Source: Pseudomonas rhizophila
Lineage (GTDB): Bacteria; Pseudomonadota; Gammaproteobacteria; Pseudomonadales; Pseudomonadaceae
Length of the DNA stretch: 64,000 bases
Direction of reading: 5' to 3'
NCBI RefSeq assembly: GCF_003033885.1
Contig: NZ_CP024081.1
Location: forward strand, 4,427,919 to 4,491,918
The notes beneath the pieces are model-generated. The model was not told the origin of the DNA, ran no database searches, and saw only the letters and a program-made list of their open reading frames with translations. Both the position numbers and the translations under genes were made by a program. This document shows positions 1 to 10,656 of the stretch, piece by piece; the first letter of the stretch is position 1, and the number at the start of each line of letters is the position of its first letter.

Positions 1-432
1 TTCGCCATGCTCTCGGCCAAATACGGTGGCAACACCTTCTACGTCGGCCTGCAAAAACTCAGCGGCGACGATGGCTGGATGCGCGTCAACGGCACCAGCG
101 GCGGCACCCTGGCCAACGACAGCTACAACTCCAGCTACGACAACGCCCAGGAAAAATCCTGGCAAGTGCGCCATGACTTCAACTTCGCCGCCGTCGGCGT
201 ACCGGGCCTGACCCTGATGAACCGCTACATCAGCGGTGACAACGTGCACACCGGCACCATCACCGACGGTAAGGAATGGGGTCGCGAAAGCGAACTGGCC
301 TACACCGTACAGAGCGGTGCGTTGAAGAGCCTCAATGTGAAATGGCGTAACGCGTCGATTCGTCGAGACTTCAGTAACAACGAGTTCGATGAAAACCGCT
401 TGATCGTCAGCTACCCGATCTCGCTTCTTTAA
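1..432 (+). CDS. OprD-family outer-membrane porin, C-terminal part (5' end outside window)
   Basis: The reading frame is open from the first base, so the start lies upstream; about 143 C-terminal residues are visible. The segment alternates short beta-strand stretches with Gly/Asn/Asp-rich turns and contains YGGNTFYVGLQ, NRYISGDN and an end in RLIVSYPISLL. These are typical of the last strands of Pseudomonas OprD/OccD-type substrate-specific porins. The protein would form an outer-membrane channel for small carboxylates or basic amino acids. It lies just upstream of uronate-oxidation and TRAP-transport genes, so I infer a uronate or aldarate uptake role. The substrate cannot be read from the C-terminus alone. 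Confidence 0.8.
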   Translation, partial: FAMLSAKYGGNTFYVGLQKLSGDDGWMRVNGTSGGTLANDSYNSSYDNAQEKSWQVRHDFNFAAVGVPGLTLMNRYISGDNVHTGTITDGKEWGRESELAYTVQSGALKSLNVKWRNASIRRDFSNNEFDENRLIVSYPISLL

Positions 433-567
433 GCCGGGATCGGTCGCCATGGCCGCTTTTCAAAAGGGCCATGGCGACGCGACAGCCAAAGGCAGGGACG
501 CCGTTGTAGAGCGATTCGTCGATCAAACGTTGACAAGGTAGCGGTAGGATAAGGATATTCCCTCTCG

Positions 568-577
568 GTCGTACGAC
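568..577. promoter_or_regulatory. GTCGTACGAC palindrome ahead of the uronate operon
   Basis: A perfect 10-bp palindrome, GTCGTACGAC, lies about 45 bases upstream of the udh start codon in the 190-bp gap after the porin gene. Uronate and aldarate catabolic operons are commonly controlled by FCD-type GntR repressors that bind short palindromes. The position suits an operator, but the regulator is not in the window and the assignment is inference. Confidence 0.25.
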
Positions 578-622
578 AACTTATAACAACTGATACCTCT
601 CACCGTTTGCTCAGGTAATTTC

Positions 623-1444
623 ATGACTACGACACACATTCGCCACCCCTTCAATCGTCTGCTGCTGACCGGTGCTGCCGGCGGCCTGGGCAAAGTCTTG
701 CGTGAACGCCTCAAGCCTTTCGCCCGCCACATTCGCCTGTCGGACATCGCCAACATGGCCCCGGCCATTGATGAAAGTGAAGAAGTGGTGCCGTGCGACC
801 TGTCTGATAAACAGGCGGTGCATCAACTGGTGGAAGGCGTCGATGCCATTTTGCATTTCGGCGGTGTTTCGGTAGAGCGTCCGTTCGAAGAAATCCTCGG
901 CGCCAACATCAGCGGCGTGTTCCACATCTATGAAGCCGCCCGCAAGCATGGCGTCAAGCGCGTGATCTTCGCCAGTTCCAACCACGTCATCGGTTTCTAC
1001 AAGCAGGACGAGGTCCTCGACGCCCTATCCCCTCGCCGTCCGGATGGCTACTACGGCTTGTCCAAGTCCTACGGCGAAGACATGGCCAGTTTTTACTTCG
1101 ATCGCTACGGCATCGAAACCGTGAGCATCCGCATCGGCTCGTCGTTCCCCGAGCCACAAAACCGCCGGATGATGAGCACCTGGCTGAGCTTCGACGATCT
1201 CACCCAACTGATCGAATGCTCGCTCTATACCCCGAAAGTCGGCCACACCGTGGTGTATGGCATGTCCGCCAACCGCGACGTCTGGTGGGACAACAGCCAG
1301 GCCGCGCACCTGGGCTACCAGCCCAAGGACAGCTCCGAAGTCTTCCGTGACAAGGTCGAAGCGCAGCCGATGCCAGCCGCCGATGACCCGGCCAGGGTCT
1401 ACCAGGGTGGCGCCTTTGTCGCAGCCGGCCCGTTCGACGACTGA
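623..1444 (+). CDS. udh: Uronate dehydrogenase (NAD-dependent)
   Basis: 273 residues, close to the roughly 265-275 of characterised uronate dehydrogenases. It oxidises D-galacturonate or D-glucuronate to the aldarolactone with NAD+, the first step of the oxidative uronate pathway. It is an extended short-chain dehydrogenase: the Rossmann nucleotide-binding motif TGAAGGLG is at residues 16-23, and the catalytic Tyr-x-x-x-Lys is YGLSK at about 144-148, preceded by FASSNHVIGFY. The next genes are a lactonase and a TRAP transporter in the same orientation, which fits the pathway. The start ATG is the first in frame after a 190-bp non-coding gap. Confidence 0.88.
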   Translation: MTTTHIRHPFNRLLLTGAAGGLGKVLRERLKPFARHIRLSDIANMAPAIDESEEVVPCDLSDKQAVHQLVEGVDAILHFGGVSVERPFEEILGANISGVFHIYEAARKHGVKRVIFASSNHVIGFYKQDEVLDALSPRRPDGYYGLSKSYGEDMASFYFDRYGIETVSIRIGSSFPEPQNRRMMSTWLSFDDLTQLIECSLYTPKVGHTVVYGMSANRDVWWDNSQAAHLGYQPKDSSEVFRDKVEAQPMPAADDPARVYQGGAFVAAGPFDD

Positions 1445-1487
1445 TTCGCCTGTTTTTCATGGGATACGAACGAACCAAGGAATCGCC

Positions 1488-2393
1488 ATGCAAGCCGAAT
1501 TGATTGTCGATGCACGCAACGCCGTCGGTGAGAGCCCAGTGTGGGTTCCCGAGGAGAACGCCCTGTACTGGGTGGACATTCCCAGCGGTGGGTTGCAGTG
1601 CTGGAATGCCGGAACCGGACAGCTCAAAGGTTGGGAAACCCCCGAAATGCTCGCCTGCATCGCCCGTCACCAGGACGGGGGGTGGATCGCCGGCATGGAG
1701 AGCGGTTTCTTTCGCCTGCACCCCTTTGATGACGGCAGCCTGGACAGCGAATTGTGCGCCAGTGTCGAGCACGCCCGCACCGACATGCGCCTCAACGATG
1801 GCCGTTGCGACCGCCAGGGCCGCTTCTGGGCCGGCAGCATGGTGCTGAACATGGGGGCCAACGCCGACCAGGGGCGGATGTACCGCTTCGATGGCGGACA
1901 GCGCGGGCCGGTCGAGGCACAACTGAGCGGGTTCATCGTGCCCAATGGCCTGGGCTTCAGCCCGGATGGGCGCACGATGTACCTCTCCGACTCACATCCG
2001 TTGATCCAGCAGATCTGGGCTTTCGATTACGACATCGACAGCGGCACGCCCTCCAACCGACGGCTGTTCGTCGACATGATGCCCCTGGCCGGACGCCCGG
2101 ACGGCGCGGCGGTGGACGCAGAAGGTTGCTATTGGATCTGCGCCAACGATGCCGGCCTTATCCATCGTTTCACCCCGGATGGCCGACTGGATCGCTCTTT
2201 GGCGGTGCCGGTGAAGAAACCGACGATGTGCGCCTTTGGCGGCAGCCGTCTGGACACCCTGTTCGTCACCTCGATCCGCCCTGGCGACGACACTGATCCG
2301 CAGTCCCTGGCCGGGGGCGTGTTTGCCCTCAACCCCGGCGTCAAGGGCCTTGCTGAAACGGCTTTCGGAGGATCGAAACACGCCGCCAACTGA
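1488..2393 (+). CDS. SMP-30/gluconolactonase-family lactonase (probable aldarolactonase)
   Basis: 301-residue six-bladed beta-propeller lactonase of the SMP-30/LRE family. Family motifs seen are GESPVW near the N-terminus, ALYWVDI, RLNDGRCDRQGRFWAGSM, PNGLGFSPDGRTMYLSDS and the GRPDGAAVDAEGCYW blade, which hold the usual Glu, Asn and Asp metal ligands. Directly after udh, it probably hydrolyses the aldaro-lactone made by that enzyme; lactonases in this position are known from other bacterial uronate pathways. The start was set at 1488 because the homologous N-terminus begins there and AAGGA precedes it; the frame stays open upstream to 1257, but that part overlaps udh. Confidence 0.8.
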   Translation: MQAELIVDARNAVGESPVWVPEENALYWVDIPSGGLQCWNAGTGQLKGWETPEMLACIARHQDGGWIAGMESGFFRLHPFDDGSLDSELCASVEHARTDMRLNDGRCDRQGRFWAGSMVLNMGANADQGRMYRFDGGQRGPVEAQLSGFIVPNGLGFSPDGRTMYLSDSHPLIQQIWAFDYDIDSGTPSNRRLFVDMMPLAGRPDGAAVDAEGCYWICANDAGLIHRFTPDGRLDRSLAVPVKKPTMCAFGGSRLDTLFVTSIRPGDDTDPQSLAGGVFALNPGVKGLAETAFGGSKHAAN

Positions 2394-2448
2394 CCTGCAT
2401 TGCCGCTTCATTCGATAGATATAAAAACAACAACACTGGAGATTGACC

Positions 2449-3426
2449 ATGAATTTCAAACGCACGCTTCTGATCGCAGCCCTCCCCCTGGCCTTCCTTG
2501 CGCAAGCGGCACAGGCTCTTGAGATCAAGTTTGCCGATATCCACCCCGATGGCTATCCAACCGTGGAAGCGGAAAAAATCCTTGGCAAGACGCTGGTCGA
2601 GGAAAGCAAAGGCCAAAAAGACCCGTTCACCTTCAAGATGTATTCCGGCGGTGTGTTGGGCTCGGAAAAAGAAGTCATCGAGCAGCTTCAGGTCGGTGCC
2701 GTCCAGATGGCCCGCGTCAGCCTGGGCATCGTTGGGCCGGTGGTGCCGGACGTAAACGTCTTCAACATGCCATTCGTGTTCCGTGACCAGGCACACATGC
2801 GCAAGATCATCGACGGTGAAATCGGCCAGGAAATCCTCGACAAGATCACCAACTCCGAATTCAACCTGGTGGCCCTGGCCTGGATGGACGGCGGTACTCG
2901 CAACCTCTACACCAAGAAACCCGTGCACAAGCCCGAAGACATGCATGGCATGAAAATTCGTGTCATGGGCAACCCGATGTTCATCGAGACCCTCAACGCC
3001 ATGGGCGGTAACGGGATTGCCATGGACACCGGTGAAATCTTCAGTGCTCTGCAGACCGGCGTGATCGACGGTGCGGAAAACAACCCGCCGACCATGCTCG
3101 AGCACAACCACTACCAGAACGCCAAGTACTACAGTTTGACCGGCCACCTGATCCTGCCGGAGCCGGTGGTGATGTCCAAGTTCACCTGGGAAAAACTCAC
3201 CCCCGAGCAGCAAGCCCTGGTGAAAAAAGCGGCCAAACAATCCCAACTGGACGAGCGCGAATTGTGGGACAAGAAGACTGCCGCCAGTGAAGAGAAACTC
3301 AAGGCCGCGGGCGTTGAGTTCATCACCGTCGACAAGAAACCCTTCTATGACGCCACCGCACCGATCCGGGCCAAATACGGTGCACCGTACGCCGACCTGA
3401 TCAAGCGTATCGAAGCCGTTCAGTAA
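2449..3426 (+). CDS. TRAP transporter periplasmic solute-binding protein, DctP family
   Basis: 325 residues. An N-terminal signal peptide (KR, hydrophobic core, cleavage near AQA) precedes a DctP-fold binding protein. Typical features are the conserved substrate-arginine region KIRVMGNPMFIETLNAMGG, followed by EIFSALQTGVIDGAENNPP. It captures an organic acid in the periplasm and hands it to the DctQM membrane pair encoded next. Given udh and the lactonase upstream, galacturonate or glucuronate is the likely ligand, by inference. The ATG at 2449 is used rather than a TTG six bases earlier, because GGAG lies at a suitable distance. Confidence 0.85.
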   Translation: MNFKRTLLIAALPLAFLAQAAQALEIKFADIHPDGYPTVEAEKILGKTLVEESKGQKDPFTFKMYSGGVLGSEKEVIEQLQVGAVQMARVSLGIVGPVVPDVNVFNMPFVFRDQAHMRKIIDGEIGQEILDKITNSEFNLVALAWMDGGTRNLYTKKPVHKPEDMHGMKIRVMGNPMFIETLNAMGGNGIAMDTGEIFSALQTGVIDGAENNPPTMLEHNHYQNAKYYSLTGHLILPEPVVMSKFTWEKLTPEQQALVKKAAKQSQLDERELWDKKTAASEEKLKAAGVEFITVDKKPFYDATAPIRAKYGAPYADLIKRIEAVQ

Positions 3427-3499
3427 CACCTCTCAATCTGTACTTGAAAAGGCCAGGTGCGCCCGATGTCACGGGCGCGCCCGGTTACGGTGGAACCCG

Positions 3500-4027
3500 A
3501 TGAAGAATTTGCTGCTGCGCATCAACGACAAGATTTACATGACTTGCATCTGGGTCGCCGGCCTCTCTGTCCTGGCAATTGCTCTGATGATTCCCTGGGG
3601 CGTGTTCGCCCGCTACGTGCTGGGTACCGGCTCAAGCTGGCCGGAACCCACCGCGATTTTGCTGATGATCGTGTTCACGTTCATCGGCGCCGCCGCCAGT
3701 TACCGCGCTGGTGCGCACATGGCCGTGGACATGCTCACCAACCGCCTGCCCCCTCACTTGAAAACCGCGGCATCGGTGTTTTCCCAACTGCTGATGGCGG
3801 TGATCTGCATCTTCATGATCAGCGGCGGCACCAAACTCTGCCTGTCCACCTGGAACCAGTACATGAGCGCCCTGCCCACACTGCGGGTCGGCATCACGTA
3901 CATGCCCATACCGGTCGGTGGTTTTCTGACCCTGATTTTTGTCCTGGAAAAACTCTTGCTCGGTGATCAGAGCAAGCGCCGGGTCGTGCAGTTCGACCTG
4001 GTCGAAGAAAGTGAAGGTGCCGCTTAA
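3500..4027 (+). CDS. TRAP transporter small permease subunit, DctQ family
   Basis: 175 residues with four hydrophobic segments, the normal architecture of the DctQ small membrane subunit of tripartite ATP-independent periplasmic transporters. Visible segments include VAGLSVLAIALMIPWGVFAR and TAILLMIVFTFIGAAAS, with the common SSWPEPTA stretch between them. It lies between the binding protein and the large permease, and its stop codon overlaps the start of the next gene by one base (TAATG), so the two are translationally coupled. Confidence 0.85.
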   Translation: MKNLLLRINDKIYMTCIWVAGLSVLAIALMIPWGVFARYVLGTGSSWPEPTAILLMIVFTFIGAAASYRAGAHMAVDMLTNRLPPHLKTAASVFSQLLMAVICIFMISGGTKLCLSTWNQYMSALPTLRVGITYMPIPVGGFLTLIFVLEKLLLGDQSKRRVVQFDLVEESEGAA

Positions 4028-5307
4028 TGGACGCTCTGATTCTGCTGGGCAGTTTTTTCCTGTTGATCCTGATCGGCATGCCGGTCGCCTACGCCCTGGG
4101 TGCCGCTGCGCTGATCGGCGCGTGGTGGATCGATATTCCATTCCAGGCCGTGATGATCCAGGTCGCGGGCGGGGTGAATAAATTTTCGTTGCTGGCCATT
4201 CCGTTCTTCGTCCTGGCCGGTGCAATCATGGCCGAGGGTGGTATGTCTCGCCGGCTGGTGGCCTTCGCCGGTGTGCTGGTGGGTTTCGTGCGCGGCGGTC
4301 TGTCACTGGTCAACCTCATGGCCTCGACGTTCTTCGGTGCCATTTCCGGATCCTCAGTGGCCGACACCGCCTCGGTGGGTTCGGTACTGATCCCGGAGAT
4401 GGAACGCCGCGGCTACCCGCGGGAGTTCTCCACCGCAGTGACCGTCAGTGGTTCGGTACAAGCCCTGCTGACCCCGCCCAGCCATAACGCGGTGCTGTAC
4501 TCCCTGGCAGCCGGCGGTACGGTTTCCATCGGTGCGCTGTTCATGGCCGGCATCGTGCCGGGCCTGCTGATGAACGCCTGCCTGATGGTGCTGTGCCTGA
4601 TCTTCGCGAAGAAGCGCAACTACCCCAAGGGCGAAGTGATTCCCCTCAAGCAGGCACTGAAAATCTGCCGGGAAGCCATGTGGGGCATGATGACCATGTT
4701 CATCATCCTCGGCGGCATCCTCTCGGGTGTTTTCACCGCCACCGAATCGGCCGCCATCGCTGTGCTCTGGGCATTCTTCGTGACCATGTGCATTTACCGC
4801 GACTACAAGTGGAGTGAGTTGCCGAAACTGATGCATCGCACGGTGCGTACCATCTCGATCGTGATGATCCTGATCGGCTTCGCCGCCAGCTTCGGCTACA
4901 TCATGACGCTGATGCAGATCCCGGCGAAAATCACCACCCTGTTCCTGACCATCTCCGACAACCGCTACGTGATCCTGATGTGCATCAACGCGATGCTGCT
5001 GGTCCTGGGTACGGTGATGGACATGGCGCCGCTGATCCTGATCCTGACCCCGATCCTGATGCCGGTGATCATGGGCATCGGCGTGGACCCGGTGCAGTTC
5101 GGCATGATTATGCTGGTGAACCTGGGTATCGGGCTCATTACTCCGCCGGTGGGAGCAGTGCTGTTCGTCGGCTCCGCCATTGGCAAGGTCAGTATCGAAA
5201 GCACCGTCAAGGCCCTGCTGCCGTTCTACGGCGTGCTGTTTCTGGTGTTGCTGGCCGTGACCTACATTCCGGCGATCTCGCTGTGGTTGCCGCGTCTGGT
5301 GCTGTAA
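4027..5307 (+). CDS. TRAP transporter large permease subunit, DctM family
   Basis: 426 residues, the usual DctM length, with about twelve membrane helices. Family landmarks are LLAIPFFVLAGAIMAEGGMSRRLV, FFGAISGSSVADTASVGS, TPPSHNAVLYS, GVFTATESAAIAVLWAFF and GLITPPVGAVLFVGSAI. It carries the transport path and uses the Na+ gradient. It ends the udh-lactonase-TRAP run; a REP-type inverted repeat follows immediately and may stabilise or delimit the transcript. Confidence 0.88.
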   Translation: MDALILLGSFFLLILIGMPVAYALGAAALIGAWWIDIPFQAVMIQVAGGVNKFSLLAIPFFVLAGAIMAEGGMSRRLVAFAGVLVGFVRGGLSLVNLMASTFFGAISGSSVADTASVGSVLIPEMERRGYPREFSTAVTVSGSVQALLTPPSHNAVLYSLAAGGTVSIGALFMAGIVPGLLMNACLMVLCLIFAKKRNYPKGEVIPLKQALKICREAMWGMMTMFIILGGILSGVFTATESAAIAVLWAFFVTMCIYRDYKWSELPKLMHRTVRTISIVMILIGFAASFGYIMTLMQIPAKITTLFLTISDNRYVILMCINAMLLVLGTVMDMAPLILILTPILMPVIMGIGVDPVQFGMIMLVNLGIGLITPPVGAVLFVGSAIGKVSIESTVKALLPFYGVLFLVLLAVTYIPAISLWLPRLVL

Positions 5308-5328
5308 CCCTATAAATGAGCAAGCCCC

Positions 5329-5437
5329 CTTGTGGCGAGGGAGCTTGCTCCCGCTGGACTGCGAAGCAGGCCCATAGGTTTTTGACTCCGGGCGTCTGCT
5401 GCGCAGCCGAGCGGGAGCAAGCTCCCTCGCCACAAAA
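5329..5437. repeat. REP-type inverted pair (GTGGCGAGGGAGCTTGCTCCC family)
   Basis: Two oppositely oriented copies of a GTGGCGAGGGAGCTTGCT-type palindrome flank about 50 bp of spacer. This is a doublet of the first of two REP families in the window, placed between the TRAP operon and the epimerase gene. Confidence 0.8.
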
Positions 5438-5491
5438 GCATGCACACAAGAGTCGTCCCGAAGTTTTTTCCAACCCAGCAGACAAGCCAAC

Positions 5492-6361
5492 ATGACCCCG
5501 CCTCTTCTCCAACTCGAAGACGAACAGACTCGCCTGACCCTGGCCCCGCACCTGGGTGCCAGCCTGGTCAGTTGGACGTTGCGCGGCAGCGGCCAGCCGC
5601 TGTTGCGCCCGCCCGCGCCCCAGGCCGTGGAAAACGGCCTGCCCGGCAAGCTCGGCTGTTTCCCGCTGATCCCATGGTCGAACCGGATCGCCAACGCAGG
5701 TTTCGACTGTCCGGGCGGCTGGCTCGCCCTGGAAGCCAACAGCCCCAACGACCCGTTCCCGATCCATGGCAGCGCCTGGCAACAACCGTGGCAAGTGATA
5801 GAGCAAAGCGCCCAGGAAGCCTTGTTGCAACTCGACAGCCAACATCCATTCGCCTATTGCGCCAGCCTGCGGATTCGCTTGAGCGGCGGTCAGTTACAGA
5901 TCGCGATGCACGTCACCCACCTGGCCGAACAGGCCGCGTGGCACGGGCTGGGTTTGCACCCGTACTTCCCGCGCACTGCTGGCACACGCCTGCAAACCCG
6001 TGCGACCGAAGTCTGGATGTGCGATGAGAAAAAACTGCCAACCACGTTGGGCAGCGTTCCTCGAATCTGGGACTTCCAACAACCCCGCTTGCTGCCGGAC
6101 ACACTGGTGGACAACGGCTTTGGCGGCTGGGACGGGCATTGCCTGATCCAGCAACCGGACCTGGGTTATGAGCTGGAATGCCGAGCCAGCGGCAGCGAAT
6201 ACTTCCTGCTGTACTGTCCCGTGGGCCTGGATTTCTTTTGCATCGAGCCGGTCAGCCATCCGGTCAATGCCCACCACCTGCCAGGGCGGCCAGGGTTGCG
6301 CTTGCTGGAGCAAGGGCAGTCAGTGACGCTGGGGTTTTCGATGCAGTGTCGACTCCTGTAA
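5492..6361 (+). CDS. Aldose 1-epimerase (galactose mutarotase-like) family protein
   Basis: 289 residues with the galactose-mutarotase-like fold. Visible features are LGASLVSWTLRG at the N-terminus, CFPLIPWSNRIANAGF, IHGSAW with the conserved substrate histidine, GLGLHPYFP with the second histidine and FCIEPVSHPVNA near the C-terminus carrying the catalytic glutamate. It would interconvert alpha and beta anomers of an aldose or related sugar. It follows the uronate cluster after a REP doublet, so it may act on a uronic acid or its lactone, but a separate transcript is possible. Confidence 0.8.
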   Translation: MTPPLLQLEDEQTRLTLAPHLGASLVSWTLRGSGQPLLRPPAPQAVENGLPGKLGCFPLIPWSNRIANAGFDCPGGWLALEANSPNDPFPIHGSAWQQPWQVIEQSAQEALLQLDSQHPFAYCASLRIRLSGGQLQIAMHVTHLAEQAAWHGLGLHPYFPRTAGTRLQTRATEVWMCDEKKLPTTLGSVPRIWDFQQPRLLPDTLVDNGFGGWDGHCLIQQPDLGYELECRASGSEYFLLYCPVGLDFFCIEPVSHPVNAHHLPGRPGLRLLEQGQSVTLGFSMQCRLL

Positions 6362-6398
6362 CCCCTCCAGACAGGTTTCTCTCCCGCTCGGCTGGGCG

Positions 6399-6887
6399 TC
6401 AGGTCCCCAAGGTCAAACCGTTGGCCGGCAAAGGCAGCGCCGTTTTATATCGAACCTGCTTGAGCGCAAAGCTCGAACGGATATTCGCCACCCCCGGGAC
6501 CTTGGTCAGAAAGTCCATCATGAAGCGCTCCAGCGACTGGATCGACGGCACCAACACGCGGATCAGGTAATCCGGGTCGCCTGCCATCAGGTAGCACTCC
6601 ATCACCTCCGGTCGGTCGGAGATCGCCTCTTCGAAGTGCTGCAACGCCTCCTCCACTTGTTTTTCCAGGCTCACGTGGATGAACACGTTGACATGCAGGC
6701 CCAGCAGATCGGCATCCAGCAGCGTGACTTGCTCGCGTATCACCCCCAGCTCCTCCATGGCCCGGACCCGGTTGAAGCAAGGCGTGGGCGATAGATTGAC
6801 CGACCGGGCAAGCTCGGCGTTGGTGATGCGGGCGTTTTCCTGAAGGCTGTTCAGAATGCCGATGTCGGTGCGATCCAATTTACGCAT
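6399..6887 (-). CDS. bkdR: BkdR, Lrp/AsnC-family activator of the bkd operon
   Basis: 162 residues. An N-terminal winged helix-turn-helix ([27 protein letters not shown] and following) is joined to an RAM/AsnC ligand-binding domain with [12 protein letters not shown]. It matches Pseudomonas BkdR in length and position and is transcribed away from bkdA1. In P. putida, BkdR binds the bkdR-bkdA1 intergenic region and activates the operon in response to branched-chain amino acids; the same is inferred here. Confidence 0.9.
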   Translation of the reverse strand: MRKLDRTDIGILNSLQENARITNAELARSVNLSPTPCFNRVRAMEELGVIREQVTLLDADLLGLHVNVFIHVSLEKQVEEALQHFEEAISDRPEVMECYLMAGDPDYLIRVLVPSIQSLERFMMDFLTKVPGVANIRSSFALKQVRYKTALPLPANGLTLGT

Positions 6888-8315
<1,428 letters not shown>

Positions 8316-8316
8316 C

Positions 8317-9375
8317 ATGAACGATCACAACAACAATATCCAGCTGGACACCGCCATGACCACTACCACCATGACCATGATCCAGGCCCTGCGCTCGGCC
8401 ATGGACGTGATGCTCGAGCGCGACGACAACGTCGTGGTGTTCGGCCAGGACGTGGGCTACTTCGGCGGCGTGTTCCGCTGCACCGAAGGCCTGCAGAATA
8501 AATACGGCACCTCGCGGGTGTTCGACGCGCCGATTTCCGAGAGCGGTATCGTCGGCGTGGCCGTGGGCATGGGCGCCTACGGGTTGCGGCCGGTGGCCGA
8601 GATCCAGTTCGCCGACTACGTCTACCCGGCCTCGGACCAGATCATTTCCGAAGCGGCGCGCCTGCGCTATCGCTCGGCCGGCGAGTTCACCGCGCCGATG
8701 ACCCTGCGCATGCCCTGCGGCGGCGGCATCTATGGCGGCCAGACCCACAGCCAGAGCATCGAAGCGATGTTCACCCAGGTTTGCGGCTTGCGCACCGTCA
8801 TGCCGTCGAACCCTTACGACGCCAAAGGCCTGCTGATCGCCTCCATCGAAAACGATGACCCGGTGATTTTCCTCGAACCCAAGCGCCTGTATAACGGCCC
8901 GTTCGACGGCCACCACGACCGCCCGGTAACCCCATGGTCGAAACATCCGTCGGCGCAGGTGCCGGACGGCTACTACACAGTGCCGCTGGATGTCGCCGCC
9001 ATCACCCGCCCGGGCAAGGACGTGACCATCCTCACCTACGGCACCACGGTGTATGTGTCCCAGGCCGCCGCCGAAGAAACCGGCATCGACGCCGAAGTCA
9101 TCGACCTGCGCAGCCTCTGGCCGCTGGACCTTGAGACCATCGTCAAATCCGTGAAAAAAACTGGCCGCTGTGTGGTCGTCCACGAAGCCACCCGCACCTG
9201 CGGTTTCGGCGCCGAGCTGGTGTCGTTGGTGCAAGAACACTGCTTCCACCACCTGGAAGCGCCCATCGAGCGTGTCACCGGTTGGGACACCCCCTACCCG
9301 CACGCGCAGGAATGGGCGTATTTCCCAGGGCCGTCCCGTGTGGGCGCGGCGTTGAAACGGGTCATGGAGGTCTGA
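8317..9375 (+). CDS. bkdA2: Branched-chain 2-oxoacid dehydrogenase E1 beta subunit
   Basis: 352 residues. Beta chain of the E1 decarboxylase; the transketolase pyrimidine-binding domain contains GQDVGYFGGVFRCTEGL, DAPISESGIVGVAVG and RMPCGGGIYGGQTHSQS, and the C-terminal domain contains YGTTVYVSQAAA and VHEATRTCGFGAE. The ATG at 8317 gives the N-terminus MNDHNNN, which agrees with the P. putida protein. It abuts bkdB: the bkdA2 TGA is directly followed by the bkdB ATG. Confidence 0.93.
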   Translation: MNDHNNNIQLDTAMTTTTMTMIQALRSAMDVMLERDDNVVVFGQDVGYFGGVFRCTEGLQNKYGTSRVFDAPISESGIVGVAVGMGAYGLRPVAEIQFADYVYPASDQIISEAARLRYRSAGEFTAPMTLRMPCGGGIYGGQTHSQSIEAMFTQVCGLRTVMPSNPYDAKGLLIASIENDDPVIFLEPKRLYNGPFDGHHDRPVTPWSKHPSAQVPDGYYTVPLDVAAITRPGKDVTILTYGTTVYVSQAAAEETGIDAEVIDLRSLWPLDLETIVKSVKKTGRCVVVHEATRTCGFGAELVSLVQEHCFHHLEAPIERVTGWDTPYPHAQEWAYFPGPSRVGAALKRVMEV

Positions 9376-10638
9376 ATGGGCACGCACGTTATCAAGATGC
9401 CGGACATTGGCGAAGGCATCGCCGAAGTTGAACTGTCGGTGTGGCACGTCAAGGTTGGCGACATGGTGGTCGAAGACCAGGTGCTGGCCGATGTCATGAC
9501 CGACAAGGCGATGGTGGACATTCCCTCGCCAGTACACGGTCGGGTGATCGCCCTGGGTGGCGAGCCCGGCGAAGTCATGGCGGTGGGCAGCGAACTGATC
9601 CGCATTGAAGTCGAAGGTGCCGGCAACCTCAAGGAGTCGGCGCAACCCGCCGTCGCGGCGCCAGCGCCGAAACCCGCGCCGGTGGCAACGCCTGAGCCGA
9701 CGATAGAACAACCCGCTGCTGCGCCACGCCCCGCGCCGCAAGCGCCGGTGGCCCGCGATCCGGACGAGCGGCCGCTGGCCTCCCCGGCCGTGCGCAAACA
9801 TGCGCTGGACCTGGGCATTCAGTTGCGTCTGGTCCAGGGCAGTGGCCCGGCCGGGCGTATCCTGCATGAAGACCTCGAGGCCTATCTGGCTCAGGGTCCA
9901 GCGACCCAGGCCAAAGGCAGCTCGGGTTATGCCGAACGCCACGACGAACAGCAGATCCCGGTGATCGGCATGCGCCGCAAGATCGCCCAGCGCATGCAGG
10001 AAGCGACCCAGCGCGCCGCGCATTTCAGCTACGTTGAGGAAATCGACGTCACTGCCCTGGAAGAACTGCGGGTGCATTTGAATGAAAAGCACGGTGCCCA
10101 TCGCGGCAAGCTGACCTTGCTGCCATTCCTGGTCCGCGCCTTGGTCGTAGCCTTGCGGGACTTCCCGCAAATGAACGCCCGTTATGACGACGAGGCCCAG
10201 GTCATCCACCGTTCGGGCGCTGTGCATGTCGGCGTCGCCACCCAGAGCGATGTGGGCCTGATGGTGCCGGTGGTGCGTCACGCCGAAGCCCGTAGCTTGT
10301 GGGACAGCGCGGCAGAAATCTCGCGTCTGGCAACGGCGGCCCGCAATGGCAAAGCCAGCCGCGATGAGCTGTCCGGCTCGACCATCACCCTGACCAGCCT
10401 CGGTGCGTTGGGCGGCATCGTCAGCACCCCAGTGCTGAACCTGCCGGAAGTGGCGATCGTCGGCGTGAACAAGATTGTCGAACGACCCATGGTGATCAAA
10501 GGCCAGATCGTGATCCGCAAGATGATGAACCTCTCCAGTTCCTTCGATCACCGAGTGGTCGACGGCATGGACGCGGCGCAATTCATCCAGGCCCTGCGCG
10601 GCCTGCTCGAACAGCCCGCCACGCTGTTTGTGGACTAA
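9376..10638 (+). CDS. bkdB: Lipoyl-dependent acyltransferase E2 of the branched-chain 2-oxoacid dehydrogenase
   Basis: 420 residues. Domain order: N-terminal lipoyl domain with MTDKAMVDIPS (lipoylated Lys44), an Ala/Pro-rich linker (about residues 90-130), a peripheral subunit-binding domain with ASPAVRKHALDLGI and GSGPAGRILHEDL, then the catalytic acyltransferase domain ending in SSSFDHRVVDGMDAAQF, whose His and Asp are catalytic. It forms the core of the multienzyme complex and transfers the acyl group to CoA. Immediately downstream of bkdA2. Confidence 0.93.
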   Translation: MGTHVIKMPDIGEGIAEVELSVWHVKVGDMVVEDQVLADVMTDKAMVDIPSPVHGRVIALGGEPGEVMAVGSELIRIEVEGAGNLKESAQPAVAAPAPKPAPVATPEPTIEQPAAAPRPAPQAPVARDPDERPLASPAVRKHALDLGIQLRLVQGSGPAGRILHEDLEAYLAQGPATQAKGSSGYAERHDEQQIPVIGMRRKIAQRMQEATQRAAHFSYVEEIDVTALEELRVHLNEKHGAHRGKLTLLPFLVRALVVALRDFPQMNARYDDEAQVIHRSGAVHVGVATQSDVGLMVPVVRHAEARSLWDSAAEISRLATAARNGKASRDELSGSTITLTSLGALGGIVSTPVLNLPEVAIVGVNKIVERPMVIKGQIVIRKMMNLSSSFDHRVVDGMDAAQFIQALRGLLEQPATLFVD

Positions 10639-10656
10639 TCATCAATGGAGCAGGCC

